NCBI GenBank assembly: GCA_002841885.1 | Contig: PHBE01000007.1 | Coordinates: 124,001-188,000 of the forward strand | Source of the DNA: Deltaproteobacteria bacterium HGW-Deltaproteobacteria-18 | GTDB taxonomy: Bacteria; Desulfobacterota; Desulfovibrionia; Desulfovibrionales; Desulfomicrobiaceae | Direction of reading: 5' to 3' | Length of the DNA stretch: 64,000 nucleotides | In this document: positions 7,887 through 16,691 of the stretch, piece by piece | How positions within the stretch are numbered: the first letter of the stretch is position 1 | Layout of the letters: the number at the start of each line of letters is the position of its first letter | Translations under genes and position numbers: made by a program | Notes under the pieces: model-generated | Database searches by the model: none | What the model saw: the letters and a program-made list of their open reading frames with translations, nothing else | Told to the model about the DNA's origin: nothing

Positions 7887-10484
7887 ATGACCTGCATCGC
7901 GCCGCTCCTGGCGAAAGTGACAAAGCAAGCCTCGCCAAGGCTGCTGAGCAACGGCTTCGTCTGCTGGCTGGTGCACTCCCAGCCCCTGCCCGTCAGTTTT
8001 ATGCAGACCCTGACCGATATCGGCGGCTGGCCCCTGGCAGAAGAGAACACACAGACCCTGTGGTTCTTTCCCTCTTCCGAAGTCATGCTCGGACTGGCCA
8101 GGCTTTACAACTGGGCCAGGCTTCATCCCATGGCCACCAGCGTGACCGTCTTCGAGGGCAGTCTCGTCGTGGATGACAAGCTTGGGCAATCCCTCAAGGT
8201 TAAGTCCGAACTGCACACTCTCTGCGTCGAATTCCCCAAGAGGCTCGTTGTTCGCGTCAGCGCCCGCATGCGGGAACTCGGACGAACCTTGACGGGCCTC
8301 TCCTTCAAGCATGTGCAGAATCCGGACGGACTGTCCGGCGACTGGTTCGAGCTGGAAGGCAGCGAGCAGGTCAGCGTGTCCTACAGGCTGAACTGGCTGT
8401 GGGTCATCCGCCCTCAGGGCGTCCGACAGGACAAGACCTTCACCAAGGGCTGGCGGGCCTACTTCGACCGGTTGGAAGCGGTCTTCCAGCAGTACAAGAT
8501 TTCCTATCTGCAGGCGGAGGACCAGAATCTGGTCCTCCGCGTGGCATCGCCGCGAGTCATGGGCGCCCTGACCGCGGAGCTGCTGACCATGATCGACGAC
8601 AAGGAGAAGCCGGCCTGGCCTTGCAAATACATGGCCGTTGAGATGGGCGATCAGTCCTTCACGCCGGAATTTGCGAGCAAGGTCCGCTATGTCATGGACT
8701 CTCTTGAATCCAATGCCCTGCACCTGCCCCTGGCCACGATTTTCCAGATCGCCGACTCCAGGATCACGCCGGTGGATTCGCGTGCTTCCATGGACAATTC
8801 CAAACTGACCGACCTGTTTCAGGTCCGCTTCCATTCCAGCAAGAGCGGGCGGCGACGCGGCAGCCTGAATGTTTTTCTGCCTTCGAGCCTGATATCCGGC
8901 GGCGAGAACCCCTGTTTCTATTGCGGGCTGCGGTCGCATCAGCCCCGCAAATGCCCCTCCCGGATGCTCCAGCCCGGGAACGTGCAGGTCACGGACATGT
9001 CCCGTTTTGCCCGCCTGGATCTTGATGCCCTGCCCGGAATCCTGGCCGGGGTTGAAAAACAGGTTGCGCCGGACATCATTCGCGGCCTGAGTGCCTTACA
9101 GGGGGAGAAGACCGATCCGGGCCTTGTGGTTCGGTCCATGTTCGAGGTCAACATGATCTGCCAGCTGCGCATGATGGCCACTGTCTGGCGCGCCAAGGGC
9201 AAGGAGTGGCCGCGCGGGATAGAGGACCAGCGGCCGCAAAGCGAGGCGCAGCTCTGGGAGGCGTTGGAGGCTTTGCGCACAGGGAGCCTGGATCGGGCCA
9301 TGGAGAAGGTCGATCATGTCGTGCTCAGTTCGCCCAAGAATTATCAGCCTCGGGTGCTCCTTGGCTTCATGGCCATGGAACGCGACGAGTTCAAGCGGGC
9401 CCTGGGCTTCTGGGAAGAGGCCGAGAGCCTTGCCTACACCAGCCTGCAGCGCTCCTACATTCAGCTCCTCCAGGGGCGTCTTAGGGAGGTTTCGGGCGAT
9501 TATCCCGAAGCCATCCGTCTTTACGGCCGGGCGCTCGGGGAATCCCCGCGTTTCAGCCAGGCCCGCTACAGACAGGCCGTCTGCCTGATCAAATCCGGAT
9601 ACCTCAACGAAGCTCAGGCGCTTATTCGCGAGCTGATCAAGGACAATCCCGACTATTTCAGCACCGTGCTGCTTGACACCGAGCTCGAAGGGGGGCGTTC
9701 CTACCTGCTGAGCGATTTGTGGGAGATCTGGGATGATGCCAAAACCCGCTCCCAAGAAGTCATCGGCGCGGTGGAGCATCTTCCGGATCTGCTGGCCAAG
9801 TGGCTGCCTTCGGATCACGACGCCTACAACATGTTCCATGTGCGCATCGAGGACCTGAACAGCTATGCCGGGATCAACAATTATGCCTCCATGGCCAAGC
9901 TGCTGCGAGGCACCATAGCCATACGGGCGGATATCCAGCATCGGGTCAAAAAGGATATCCAGGGGCTCGCCAACCGCCGTACGGCCATTCGGGAGCGACT
10001 CAAGAAAATACAGCGGGAGGCGTCCTGGTTTCCCTTTCCGTCGATGCTCGGTTCTTTCAACAAGCTTTTCAATGCATGCGGCGAAGGAGTGAGCCTCATC
10101 GGGCACCTTGACCTCTACGTCCCGGATAAGTTCAGACAGGGGCATGAGGCCATGCGGCAGGCCGAGCAGAATCTGGACACGCTCGAAAAGAAGCTGCTGT
10201 TCCTGCAAGGCGTGCGAAACGGGATTCTTTTCCTGCTACTGTCCGGCAAGTACCTGCTCATCTTCGAGATCATCGCTCTGGTCGTGGCCGGAGGCGTGTC
10301 CGTCGGGCTTTACTATCTGGCTCCGGATCAGGTCATCCTTGGGCGCAACCTGCGCCAGGACAGATGGCTGATCCTCAATATTTCACTCATCTTTTTTTCC
10401 TTTCTCGCCTTCGTTGCGACGGCCATCAAGGCCGCATCGCACTTCGAGACCTACAAGAACGAGATCTTGGACAAAGGGGATTGA
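7887..10484 (+). CDS. TPR membrane protein with a CCHC zinc-knuckle-like motif
   Basis: An 865-residue protein with no recognised catalytic domain. Residues 1-340 are an uncharacterised globular region. At 343-356 lies CFYCGLRSHQPRKC, an exact C-X2-C-X4-H-X4-C arrangement (C343, C346, H351, C356). Residues about 450-600 carry TPR-like helical repeats such as NYQPRVLLGFMAMERDEFKRA. Charged, coiled-coil-like helices follow (about 680-780), then two hydrophobic helices near the C-terminus (about 785-815 and 830-850). ATG 7887 was chosen over GTG 7839 because CCGGAG lies 6 bases before it. It is divergent from nadC and followed by a glycosyltransferase. It is probably anchored in the inner membrane with the TPR part in the cytoplasm; a scaffold or RNA-linked role is speculative. 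Confidence 0.75.
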   Translation: MTCIAPLLAKVTKQASPRLLSNGFVCWLVHSQPLPVSFMQTLTDIGGWPLAEENTQTLWFFPSSEVMLGLARLYNWARLHPMATSVTVFEGSLVVDDKLGQSLKVKSELHTLCVEFPKRLVVRVSARMRELGRTLTGLSFKHVQNPDGLSGDWFELEGSEQVSVSYRLNWLWVIRPQGVRQDKTFTKGWRAYFDRLEAVFQQYKISYLQAEDQNLVLRVASPRVMGALTAELLTMIDDKEKPAWPCKYMAVEMGDQSFTPEFASKVRYVMDSLESNALHLPLATIFQIADSRITPVDSRASMDNSKLTDLFQVRFHSSKSGRRRGSLNVFLPSSLISGGENPCFYCGLRSHQPRKCPSRMLQPGNVQVTDMSRFARLDLDALPGILAGVEKQVAPDIIRGLSALQGEKTDPGLVVRSMFEVNMICQLRMMATVWRAKGKEWPRGIEDQRPQSEAQLWEALEALRTGSLDRAMEKVDHVVLSSPKNYQPRVLLGFMAMERDEFKRALGFWEEAESLAYTSLQRSYIQLLQGRLREVSGDYPEAIRLYGRALGESPRFSQARYRQAVCLIKSGYLNEAQALIRELIKDNPDYFSTVLLDTELEGGRSYLLSDLWEIWDDAKTRSQEVIGAVEHLPDLLAKWLPSDHDAYNMFHVRIEDLNSYAGINNYASMAKLLRGTIAIRADIQHRVKKDIQGLANRRTAIRERLKKIQREASWFPFPSMLGSFNKLFNACGEGVSLIGHLDLYVPDKFRQGHEAMRQAEQNLDTLEKKLLFLQGVRNGILFLLLSGKYLLIFEIIALVVAGGVSVGLYYLAPDQVILGRNLRQDRWLILNISLIFFSFLAFVATAIKAASHFETYKNEILDKGD

Positions 10485-10578
10485 TTGATGCCCAATCCCT
10501 GTCCCTTCCACGCTTCGGTCACGGAGCCAGCGACCCGGAACCTCGGGTTTTTGGCACGCCTTTTGTTCATTGCCTAGA

Positions 10579-12111
10579 ATGCATACTCTGGTCATCAATT
10601 TGACCCGCTTCGGCGATCTGCTGCAGACCCAGCCTGTCTTCAGCGGATTGCGACGGCGGGGCGGCAGCGCGGGGCTGGTCTGTCTGGACTCCTTCAGGGG
10701 CGCGGCCGGTCTGCTGCGCGATGTGGATCAGGTCCGGGTCCTGCCCGGGGCGCGTCTTTTGGCGCAACTGGATCGCGGCTGGCCTCTGGCGGTGGAGGAA
10801 TTGACCTCCTGGCTGGACCAGGGGGGGCAAACGCCCTTCGACCGGATCGTGAACCTGACCCCGACCCTGTCTGCGCGGTTGCTGTCCCGCGCCATGCATG
10901 ACGGGCCGGTGGAGGGTTTTGGTCTCGATAGTCATGGTTTCGGCGAATACTCCACACACTGGGCGACTTTTCTGCAGGCGGCGTCCGCCCACCGCGGGTG
11001 CAGCCCTTTCAATCTGGTCGATCTGTTTCAGCGTGTGGCAGCTCTTGATCCGGGAGAATTCAGGTTGAAGACGCCCGAAGCCGGGGCCCTGGCGGCGGCG
11101 GACGAACTGCTCGGCGGGAACGGGCGGCGAGTGGCCTTTCAGCTCGGGGCCAGCCAGGATTACAGGCGCTGGCCCGTAGCCTCCTTCGTACGGGCCGGAC
11201 GCGTGCTGTGGTCAAGGACCGGGCGCATGCCCGTGCTCCTGGGCACGGCCTCCGAGGGGCATCTGGCGCGCGAATTCATGGACCTGGCCGACTACCCCTG
11301 TTTGGACCTGACCGGTCGGACCGACCTCTTGACGCTGGCGGCGGTACTGTTGCGCATGGATCTTTTGCTGACCAACGACACGGGCACCATGCATCTGGCG
11401 GCCGGCCTTGGCGTTCCGGTGGCGGCGATTTTTCTGGCCACGGCCCAGCCCTTCGACACCGGGCCGTACCTTGAGGGCAGCCTGAGCCTGGAACCCGACC
11501 TGCCCTGTCATCCATGTTCCTTCGGGGAGAGATGCCCCCATGGGCTGGTCTGCCGCGACTCCATCGAGGGCGAGGCCGTCGGGGAAATGCTGGCGGGGTA
11601 TCCGGAGGGGCAGTCCTTGAGCGTCGCACCCGGCTTCAGGGGACGGATCTGGCAGGCAAGGCGCGATGAGGCCGGGTTCATGGATCTTTTTTCCGTGTCC
11701 GGGCATGAGGGTCAGGATCGCAGCCGGTGGATCAGGATTCAGCGTGAGGTCTATCGTCAATTTCTTGACCAAAAAGCTGGAGGGGGGAATTTTTTGTGGC
11801 CCGCGCCGGGCTCCGATTTTCGAGACGCCCTTGTGCACGATCTCGAGCGCGCCGCTCTCATGCTGACCCTGGTCGAAGAGCAGGGGCGGGTTCTGGCGCT
11901 CCGCCCGGATGCGCCGGTGAAACCAAAATTTCTCGTCAACTGTCAGAATTTAGAGGATTTTTTTTCCAGTAGCTCGTCATTTGGGATACTTGGCCCCATG
12001 TGGCGCTTTCAGTCCAGGGCCGAGTCCGTGAGCATGCAGGCTTTCCTGGAACTGTGCGTCCGGTACCGCGGTCTGCTCGATGTTTTCAGGCAACGGCTCG
12101 CGCTGGCATGA
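10579..12111 (+). CDS. Glycosyltransferase family 9 (heptosyltransferase-like) protein
   Basis: Predicted GT-B glycosyltransferase of family 9, the fold of ADP-heptose:LPS heptosyltransferases. The N-terminal half begins with the typical INLTRFGDLLQTQPVF. The C-terminal half has AFQLGASQDYRRWP and the family signature LLLTNDTGTMHLAAGLGVPVA at about residue 265, followed by the cysteine-bearing PCHPCSFGERCPHG. About 150 extra C-terminal residues have no recognised domain, making it longer (510 residues) than ordinary heptosyltransferases. ATG 10579 fits the family N-terminus better than the TTG three codons earlier; no strong ribosome binding site is seen. It lies between the TPR membrane protein and small flagellum-like genes, so flagellin or LPS glycosylation are both possible. 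Confidence 0.85.
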   Translation: MHTLVINLTRFGDLLQTQPVFSGLRRRGGSAGLVCLDSFRGAAGLLRDVDQVRVLPGARLLAQLDRGWPLAVEELTSWLDQGGQTPFDRIVNLTPTLSARLLSRAMHDGPVEGFGLDSHGFGEYSTHWATFLQAASAHRGCSPFNLVDLFQRVAALDPGEFRLKTPEAGALAAADELLGGNGRRVAFQLGASQDYRRWPVASFVRAGRVLWSRTGRMPVLLGTASEGHLAREFMDLADYPCLDLTGRTDLLTLAAVLLRMDLLLTNDTGTMHLAAGLGVPVAAIFLATAQPFDTGPYLEGSLSLEPDLPCHPCSFGERCPHGLVCRDSIEGEAVGEMLAGYPEGQSLSVAPGFRGRIWQARRDEAGFMDLFSVSGHEGQDRSRWIRIQREVYRQFLDQKAGGGNFLWPAPGSDFRDALVHDLERAALMLTLVEEQGRVLALRPDAPVKPKFLVNCQNLEDFFSSSSSFGILGPMWRFQSRAESVSMQAFLELCVRYRGLLDVFRQRLALA

Positions 12112-12168
12112 ATGTTGATTAGTCCGGACATACGGCAAAATTATTCCCAGTAGGCGGAGGACAGGAAA

Positions 12169-12786
12169 ATGATCATTATAGACGGTCAGCAGAGTCGACT
12201 TGAGGTTCGTCATTTCGAAAACCTTGAGCAGATCATCGAAAAAGTCATGGAAGACGTACGCATGAACAGTCGCATCGTGACCGATGTTCTGGTCAACGAT
12301 GAGGCCTTTTCGGAGATTTACCCGCATCAGGCCGAGGACATGGACACCTCGCATATCAATCGGGTGGAAATTGTTTCCGTGCCCACGTCGGAAATGGCGC
12401 AGGACATCACCCGCGAATTGTACAAGGTCGTGACCCTGATGGGCAAGGCCGGGCGGCAGGTCGCGGATTTTTTCCGCCAGGCGGATGACGACCAGGCTCT
12501 GGAGCTTTACGGAGACCTGCTGGAAGTGAACCGCGATTTCCTGAACATGGTCGGCGTGCTCCGGAACGAATTCGCCACGGATACCTCCGAGGAATTTGAA
12601 GCGTCGCTGTCGGATCTTTCATCTCTTTTTTCGGAGATGATCGAGATTCAGGAGAACGAGGACTGGATTCTGCTAGCGGACCTGCTCGAGTATGAATACC
12701 TGCCTGTGGTGGATAAGACCAAGAACTTGGTCGCCCGCTTGCGCGAGTCGATCAGGGATTCGGTCAGGAAGGAAAAAAATGGCTGA
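12169..12786 (+). CDS. Conserved protein of unknown function, possibly flagellum-associated
   Basis: A 205-residue acidic, largely helical protein starting MIIIDGQQ after GGCGGAGGACAGGAAA, an adequate ribosome binding site. It has no signal peptide or membrane helix and no motif I can name. It overlaps the next gene by 8 bases, so the two are translationally coupled. That next gene looks like a FliT/FlgN-type chaperone, which suggests a flagellar context, but this protein itself is unrecognised. Confidence 0.75.
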   Translation: MIIIDGQQSRLEVRHFENLEQIIEKVMEDVRMNSRIVTDVLVNDEAFSEIYPHQAEDMDTSHINRVEIVSVPTSEMAQDITRELYKVVTLMGKAGRQVADFFRQADDDQALELYGDLLEVNRDFLNMVGVLRNEFATDTSEEFEASLSDLSSLFSEMIEIQENEDWILLADLLEYEYLPVVDKTKNLVARLRESIRDSVRKEKNG

Positions 12787-13129
12787 ATCAAGGGACACCT
12801 ACGAGCACATCATGGCGCTTGGCCAGGAAGAGATGGGCTTGATCGCGAGCCAGGACACCGAACGTCTCGGGACGGCGGTGCGGGAACGGGAGACAGCCAT
12901 AGTGAAATTCATGAACTGCGACATGGATGAGCAGGACAAGGTTTTTCTGGAAAAGCTCAAGAGCATTCAGAACATGAACACACGCTTGCGCCATGAGGCC
13001 AGGGCCTTGCATCAGTCCTTGAAGGAAGAGCTTTTGAAGGTGCGCCAGGAGAACAAGCGTATCGGGGGGTACAAAAACGGCGCCCTGATCACGCCTCTTG
13101 GCCGTCACGCCCTGAGCCGCAAGGGTTGA
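12779..13129 (+). CDS. FlgN/FliT-like flagellar chaperone candidate
   Basis: A 116-residue all-helical protein, with the coiled-coil-like stretch LRHEARALHQSLKEELLKV at about 65-83 followed by RQENKRIGGYKNGA. Size, helical content and an N-terminal segment resembling a FlgN-type 'one ligand per export substrate' helix fit small export chaperones such as FliT or FlgN. Identification is by shape rather than a diagnostic motif. The start at 12779 overlaps the upstream gene by 8 bases. A hairpin follows its stop. Confidence 0.5.
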   Translation: MAESRDTYEHIMALGQEEMGLIASQDTERLGTAVRERETAIVKFMNCDMDEQDKVFLEKLKSIQNMNTRLRHEARALHQSLKEELLKVRQENKRIGGYKNGALITPLGRHALSRKG

Positions 13130-13138
13130 ACCGGGGTG

Positions 13139-13162
13139 AGCCGCTCCAGTGGCGGAGCGGCT
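13139..13162. terminator. Hairpin between convergent genes
   Basis: AGCCGCTCC (13139-13147) pairs with GGAGCGGCT (13154-13162) around a 6-base loop. It lies between the chaperone-like gene and the convergent pgeF, overlapping the first bases of the pgeF stop. No clear T-run flanks it; candidate bidirectional terminator. Confidence 0.5.
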
Positions 13163-13898
13163 ACCTTATCCAGATGACGCCCACCTGGCGGCCGGTGACC
13201 TTGTCCCTGCGGTAGGAAAAGAAACCGGGGGACGAGGCCGTGCACAGGTCCAGGGCAAAGATGCTGCCGGAGGGGATGCCCGCCCCGAGAAGCTGCTCGC
13301 GGGTCAGGCTCCACAGGTCCATGCAGCGGGTGGCCGGGTTGAAACAGGATGTGAATCCTGGTCCCCATTCGGCCTCGAAATTGACGAATTCGCTTCTGCC
13401 AGGACCAAGACTCGGCCCGCGCACGGCCAGAACCTCGGCAGGATCGAGGCCATAGGCCGCGCAGAAATTACGTACTCCGACAGCGGGAAAATTGACGGCG
13501 TTGCCTCTCCACCCGCAGTGCAGGGCGGCCACATGCCGTCCGGCGACATCCGCCAGCAGGATGGGCTGACAGTCCGCGGTCTTGATGACCAGGGCGTGTC
13601 CGGGCCGATTCGTGCCCAGTCCATCCCCCTCCAGCCTTGCCCCGTCGAAGCAATCATCCTCCAGATTCATGTGCATGGCCTGTCCGTGCACCTGCCTCAG
13701 TTCCTGCCAGACCTGAAAGCCCAAGGCCTCGCGCAGTTCGGCCCTGTTGTCCCGCACTGCCTTTTCATCGTCTCCGACCTCGAGCGACATGTTGGACGCG
13801 GCGTATACACCCGCGCCGTGACCGCCATGGCGGGTGGTGAAGACGCAGCCGACGTTGTCAAGACCGGGGAAATGAAAATCGATATACTTCAAAGACAT
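13161..13898 (-). CDS. pgeF: Polyphenol oxidase/peptidoglycan editing factor PgeF family
   Basis: A member of the YfiH/LACC1 family. E. coli PgeF (YfiH) prevents misincorporation of L-Ser into the peptidoglycan stem peptide, and other members act as purine nucleoside phosphorylases or oxidases. The 245-residue length is normal. The zinc/catalytic motifs are present: an HG in QVHGQA near 75, KTADCQPILL near 115 and the diagnostic ALHCGWRG near 135. A typical C-terminal TASSPGFFSYRRD segment follows. The start lies two bases after the stop of the 5-formyl-THF cyclo-ligase gene, so the two form an operon. Confidence 0.88.
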   Translation of the reverse strand: MSLKYIDFHFPGLDNVGCVFTTRHGGHGAGVYAASNMSLEVGDDEKAVRDNRAELREALGFQVWQELRQVHGQAMHMNLEDDCFDGARLEGDGLGTNRPGHALVIKTADCQPILLADVAGRHVAALHCGWRGNAVNFPAVGVRNFCAAYGLDPAEVLAVRGPSLGPGRSEFVNFEAEWGPGFTSCFNPATRCMDLWSLTREQLLGAGIPSGSIFALDLCTASSPGFFSYRRDKVTGRQVGVIWIR

Positions 13899-13900
13899 GA

Positions 13901-14491
13901 CTATCGCTCCGAGGGGATGTGAAGGATGGATTCCGGGGTGACTATCATTTCCACCGGCCGGTCCCAGGGTTCGACCGGAATGCTGTCGAGGATCTGGAAG
14001 GCGTAGGCCGGACCGACCAGCAGGGGGGTGCAGCCAAGGGTGGGCAGAAAGCGGTCATAATAGCCCCCTCCAAAGCCAAGGCGGTATCCGCGCCGGTCAA
14101 AAGCCAGAGCCGGAAGGATGATGACTTCGGGCTGCGGGTTTGGGACGCGAATCGCACGCTCCATCCGCGGCTCGATGAGGCCGAAGCAGCCGGGGCCCAG
14201 ATCCTCGCGGGAGGATACGGAGTATGCGTCCATGATGCCGGGGGAGCCGTCGCAGCAGCGAGGAAGAAGGATTTCGCTGCCGCGCGCCCAGAAATGGTCA
14301 AGCAGGGGCCAGGTGTCGACTTCGCCGCGGGCCGGCAGGTAAAGCATGACGCTGGCGGCAAGGCGGATGCGATCCAGGGACAACAGGTTCTCCCGAATGC
14401 GGGCGCTGTCCTCCTGTACCAGGTCCAGGGGCAGTTCCTGCCGGTGCTTGCGCAGGGCAATTCGCATAAGGTTTTTGCTGGGCTCTTGCAT
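13901..14491 (-). CDS. 5-formyltetrahydrofolate cyclo-ligase
   Basis: ATP-dependent enzyme converting 5-formyl-THF to 5,10-methenyl-THF, salvaging an inhibitory folate. Residues AYSVSSREDLGPGCFGLIEP and the signature ALAFDRRGYRLGFGGGYYDR are typical of the family; the glycine-rich segment binds the nucleotide. The N-terminal basic region (LRKHRQEL) is also as expected. ATG 14491 was chosen because AAAGGAG lies upstream (spacing about 11) and the protein then starts at the usual place; the frame is open further up. It is the first gene of an operon with pgeF and divergent from the phosphoesterase gene. Confidence 0.9.
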   Translation of the reverse strand: MQEPSKNLMRIALRKHRQELPLDLVQEDSARIRENLLSLDRIRLAASVMLYLPARGEVDTWPLLDHFWARGSEILLPRCCDGSPGIMDAYSVSSREDLGPGCFGLIEPRMERAIRVPNPQPEVIILPALAFDRRGYRLGFGGGYYDRFLPTLGCTPLLVGPAYAFQILDSIPVEPWDRPVEMIVTPESILHIPSER

Positions 14492-14558
14492 GACGTGGTG
14501 CGCTCCTTTACCATGCCGTGAAAACACGACATTTACTCAAAGAGGGGATGACAGGCAA

Positions 14559-15227
14559 ATGGCAAACCGCTTTTGGATAGTTTTTGGGGATATTCACGAA
14601 CGTGTCGGGGCCGCGGAGCGGATCGATGACTTGAGTCGCGCCGACGGGGTTTTTCTGTCCGGGGATCTGACCAATCTTGGCACGCGTGAGAGCGCCGGAC
14701 GCATCGTGTCCGCAGTGGCCAAAATCAATCCGCGCATTCATGCCCAGATCGGGAACATGGACACCCAGGCCGTGGATCGGGTGCTGACCGAACAAGGGGT
14801 CAACGTCCACGGCCAAGTGGTGGATCTGGGCGGCGGGGTCTGCCTGGCCGCCGTGGGATATTCGACTCCCACGCCTTTCAGCACCCCTTCCGAAGTGGAC
14901 GAGACCCAGATCTGCCAATGGGCCCATGACGTGCTGGAGCGTGCGGGTGCCTTCGAGCAGGTCATTCTCATGATCCATACCCCGCCTCGGGGGGAAGTGG
15001 TCGACAGGCTGCCTTCGGGAGCCCATGTAGGCAGTCCGGGAGTGCGCGCGCTGATCGAAAAATACCAGCCCGCCATCGTGGTTACCGGCCACATTCACGA
15101 AGGGGCCGGAGATGAGATTATCGCCCGGTCGCACGTGCTGAACCCCGGGGCCTTTGCCCAGGGCGGGTATGTGCGCATCGACGAGACTCCTTCCGGCCTT
15201 GTGGCTGTCCTGCGGAGCGTGGCATGA
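14559..15227 (+). CDS. Calcineurin-like metallophosphoesterase
   Basis: A 222-residue predicted metal-dependent phosphoesterase. It has the family metal-binding blocks in order: GDIHER (GD-H), FLSGDLTNLG (GD), IGNMDT (GN-D), ILMIHTPP (H) and VVTGHIHEG (GHxH). The substrate is not evident; related small archaeal and bacterial members act on nucleotides or cyclic nucleotides. ATG 14559 is the first start that gives the normal N-terminus. Its stop overlaps the next start by 4 bases (ATGA), coupling it to xthA. Confidence 0.88.
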   Translation: MANRFWIVFGDIHERVGAAERIDDLSRADGVFLSGDLTNLGTRESAGRIVSAVAKINPRIHAQIGNMDTQAVDRVLTEQGVNVHGQVVDLGGGVCLAAVGYSTPTPFSTPSEVDETQICQWAHDVLERAGAFEQVILMIHTPPRGEVVDRLPSGAHVGSPGVRALIEKYQPAIVVTGHIHEGAGDEIIARSHVLNPGAFAQGGYVRIDETPSGLVAVLRSVA

Positions 15228-15997
15228 TCCTGCGCATGTATTCCTGGAACGTGAATGGATTCCGGGCTGTCCTTGGCAAGAATTTCCGCGACTGGTTCGA
15301 TCGGGCCGCGCCGGACGTGCTCGGCCTGCAGGAGGTCAAGGCCGAGGAGGACCAGGTCGGCGGTGATCGCCTCTTTGACGGCTATCACTGCTACTGGAAC
15401 GCCGCGCGCAGCAAGAAGGGCTATTCCGGCACGGCCTGTTACAGCCGCCTTGAACCCCTGGCCGTGCACCGTGGCCTGCCCGATGCGCGTTTTCAGGGCG
15501 AGGGACGGGTCATCCGCCTTGAGTTCGAGAAATTTCATTTTTTCAACATCTATTTTCCCAACGGGCAGATGAGCCAGGATCGCCTCGATTTCAAAATGGG
15601 GTTTTACGACGCATTTCTGGACCACGCCCAGGAGCTCAGGAGGGAGAAGCCCATCGTGGTCTGCGGGGATTTCAACACCGCCCACCGCGAGATCGACCTC
15701 AAGAATCCCAAGGCCAACGAGAAGACGTCGGGCTTTCTGCCCATAGAGCGGGCCTGGCTGGACCGTTTTGTGGCCCACGGCTATGTGGACACTTTTCGCC
15801 ATTGTCACGGAGATGTGGAGGATGCCTACTCGTGGTGGACGTACCGCTTCGGGGCCAGATCGAGAAACGTGGGCTGGCGCATCGATTATTTTTTTGTGTC
15901 CGAGGAGCTTGGCGGCGCGGTCAGGGACGCCTGGATCGAGGCCGATGTGCCCGGATCCGACCATTGCCCGGTGGGGCTCGCGCTTGAAGTGCCGTAA
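15224..15997 (+). CDS. xthA: Exodeoxyribonuclease III / AP endonuclease
   Basis: Base-excision repair nuclease of the ExoIII/APE1 family that incises abasic sites and degrades 3' ends. The 257-residue protein has all characteristic blocks: SWNVNGFRAV at the N-terminus, LGLQEVKAEED (catalytic Glu), YSGTACYSR, NIYFPNGQ, CGDFNTAHREIDL (Asp-Asn pair) and a C-terminal RIDYFFVS...GSDHCPVGL with the catalytic Asp-His. It is coupled by a 4-base overlap to the phosphoesterase gene. Confidence 0.95.
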   Translation: MILRMYSWNVNGFRAVLGKNFRDWFDRAAPDVLGLQEVKAEEDQVGGDRLFDGYHCYWNAARSKKGYSGTACYSRLEPLAVHRGLPDARFQGEGRVIRLEFEKFHFFNIYFPNGQMSQDRLDFKMGFYDAFLDHAQELRREKPIVVCGDFNTAHREIDLKNPKANEKTSGFLPIERAWLDRFVAHGYVDTFRHCHGDVEDAYSWWTYRFGARSRNVGWRIDYFFVSEELGGAVRDAWIEADVPGSDHCPVGLALEVP

Positions 15998-16033
15998 CAA
16001 TGAGGGGAGTTCTCATGAGAAGGATGGACGCTG

Positions 16034-16609
16034 GTGAATAAACGCGACGAAATTCTGGCGGCGGCTCAGGCCCTGTTCGCCGAATACGGCTACGCCGGAA
16101 CGACCATGCGCATGATCGCCGAGCGCGCGGGGGTGGCGTTCGGGCTTGTGTCCCATTATTTCGGGAACAAGGAGAAGCTGTTTCTGGTGGCCGGGCACGA
16201 GATGATCGATGCCATGCTGCTTGGTATCAGGCGGGATATGGAGTCGGCAGAAAATGGTCTGCAGGCAGTGGAGATTTTCGTGAATTCCTACCTCTCCTAC
16301 ACCCTGGCCAACCGGGCGACCTTTCCCACCCTGATCCGGTGCTCGCCCTTCAGCGACGACAATCCGCATCTGGACCGTCACAAGATCGGCGCGAAGTTCG
16401 AGGAATTGATCAGGGAAATCGAAGTCAATCTGGAACGCGGCATCGCCGACGGAACCATCGTCCAGGTTCCGGTCAAGGACTGCGCACTCATGATCTACGC
16501 CGCCATGGTCGGGGCGGTTCGCACGGTTTTTCTGAGCCCTTTCGGAGAACCGGAACTTTACGAGGAGACCCGCAGGTTCATTCTGCGGTCGCTGCGCCGG
16601 GGTGATTAA
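16034..16609 (+). CDS. TetR/AcrR family transcriptional regulator
   Basis: A 191-residue regulator. The N-terminal helix-turn-helix (about 1-50) has the family pattern ILAAAQALFAEYGYAGTTM, then IAERAGVAFGLVSHYFGNKE. The helical C-terminal ligand-binding domain has a TetR_C-like end (YEETRRFILRSL). The start is GTG 16034, preceded by GAAGGATGGA. Its target is not evident: both neighbours are unrelated, and no divergent transporter is adjacent. Confidence 0.88.
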   Translation: MNKRDEILAAAQALFAEYGYAGTTMRMIAERAGVAFGLVSHYFGNKEKLFLVAGHEMIDAMLLGIRRDMESAENGLQAVEIFVNSYLSYTLANRATFPTLIRCSPFSDDNPHLDRHKIGAKFEELIREIEVNLERGIADGTIVQVPVKDCALMIYAAMVGAVRTVFLSPFGEPELYEETRRFILRSLRRGD

Positions 16610-16691
16610 ATAGGGTTGTAAGCGCTTTTTGGCTCGATTGTGGCGGGTCGGGCGCGTTGACAGGCCGTTGCCGGATTCAGGCGTTTTTCGA

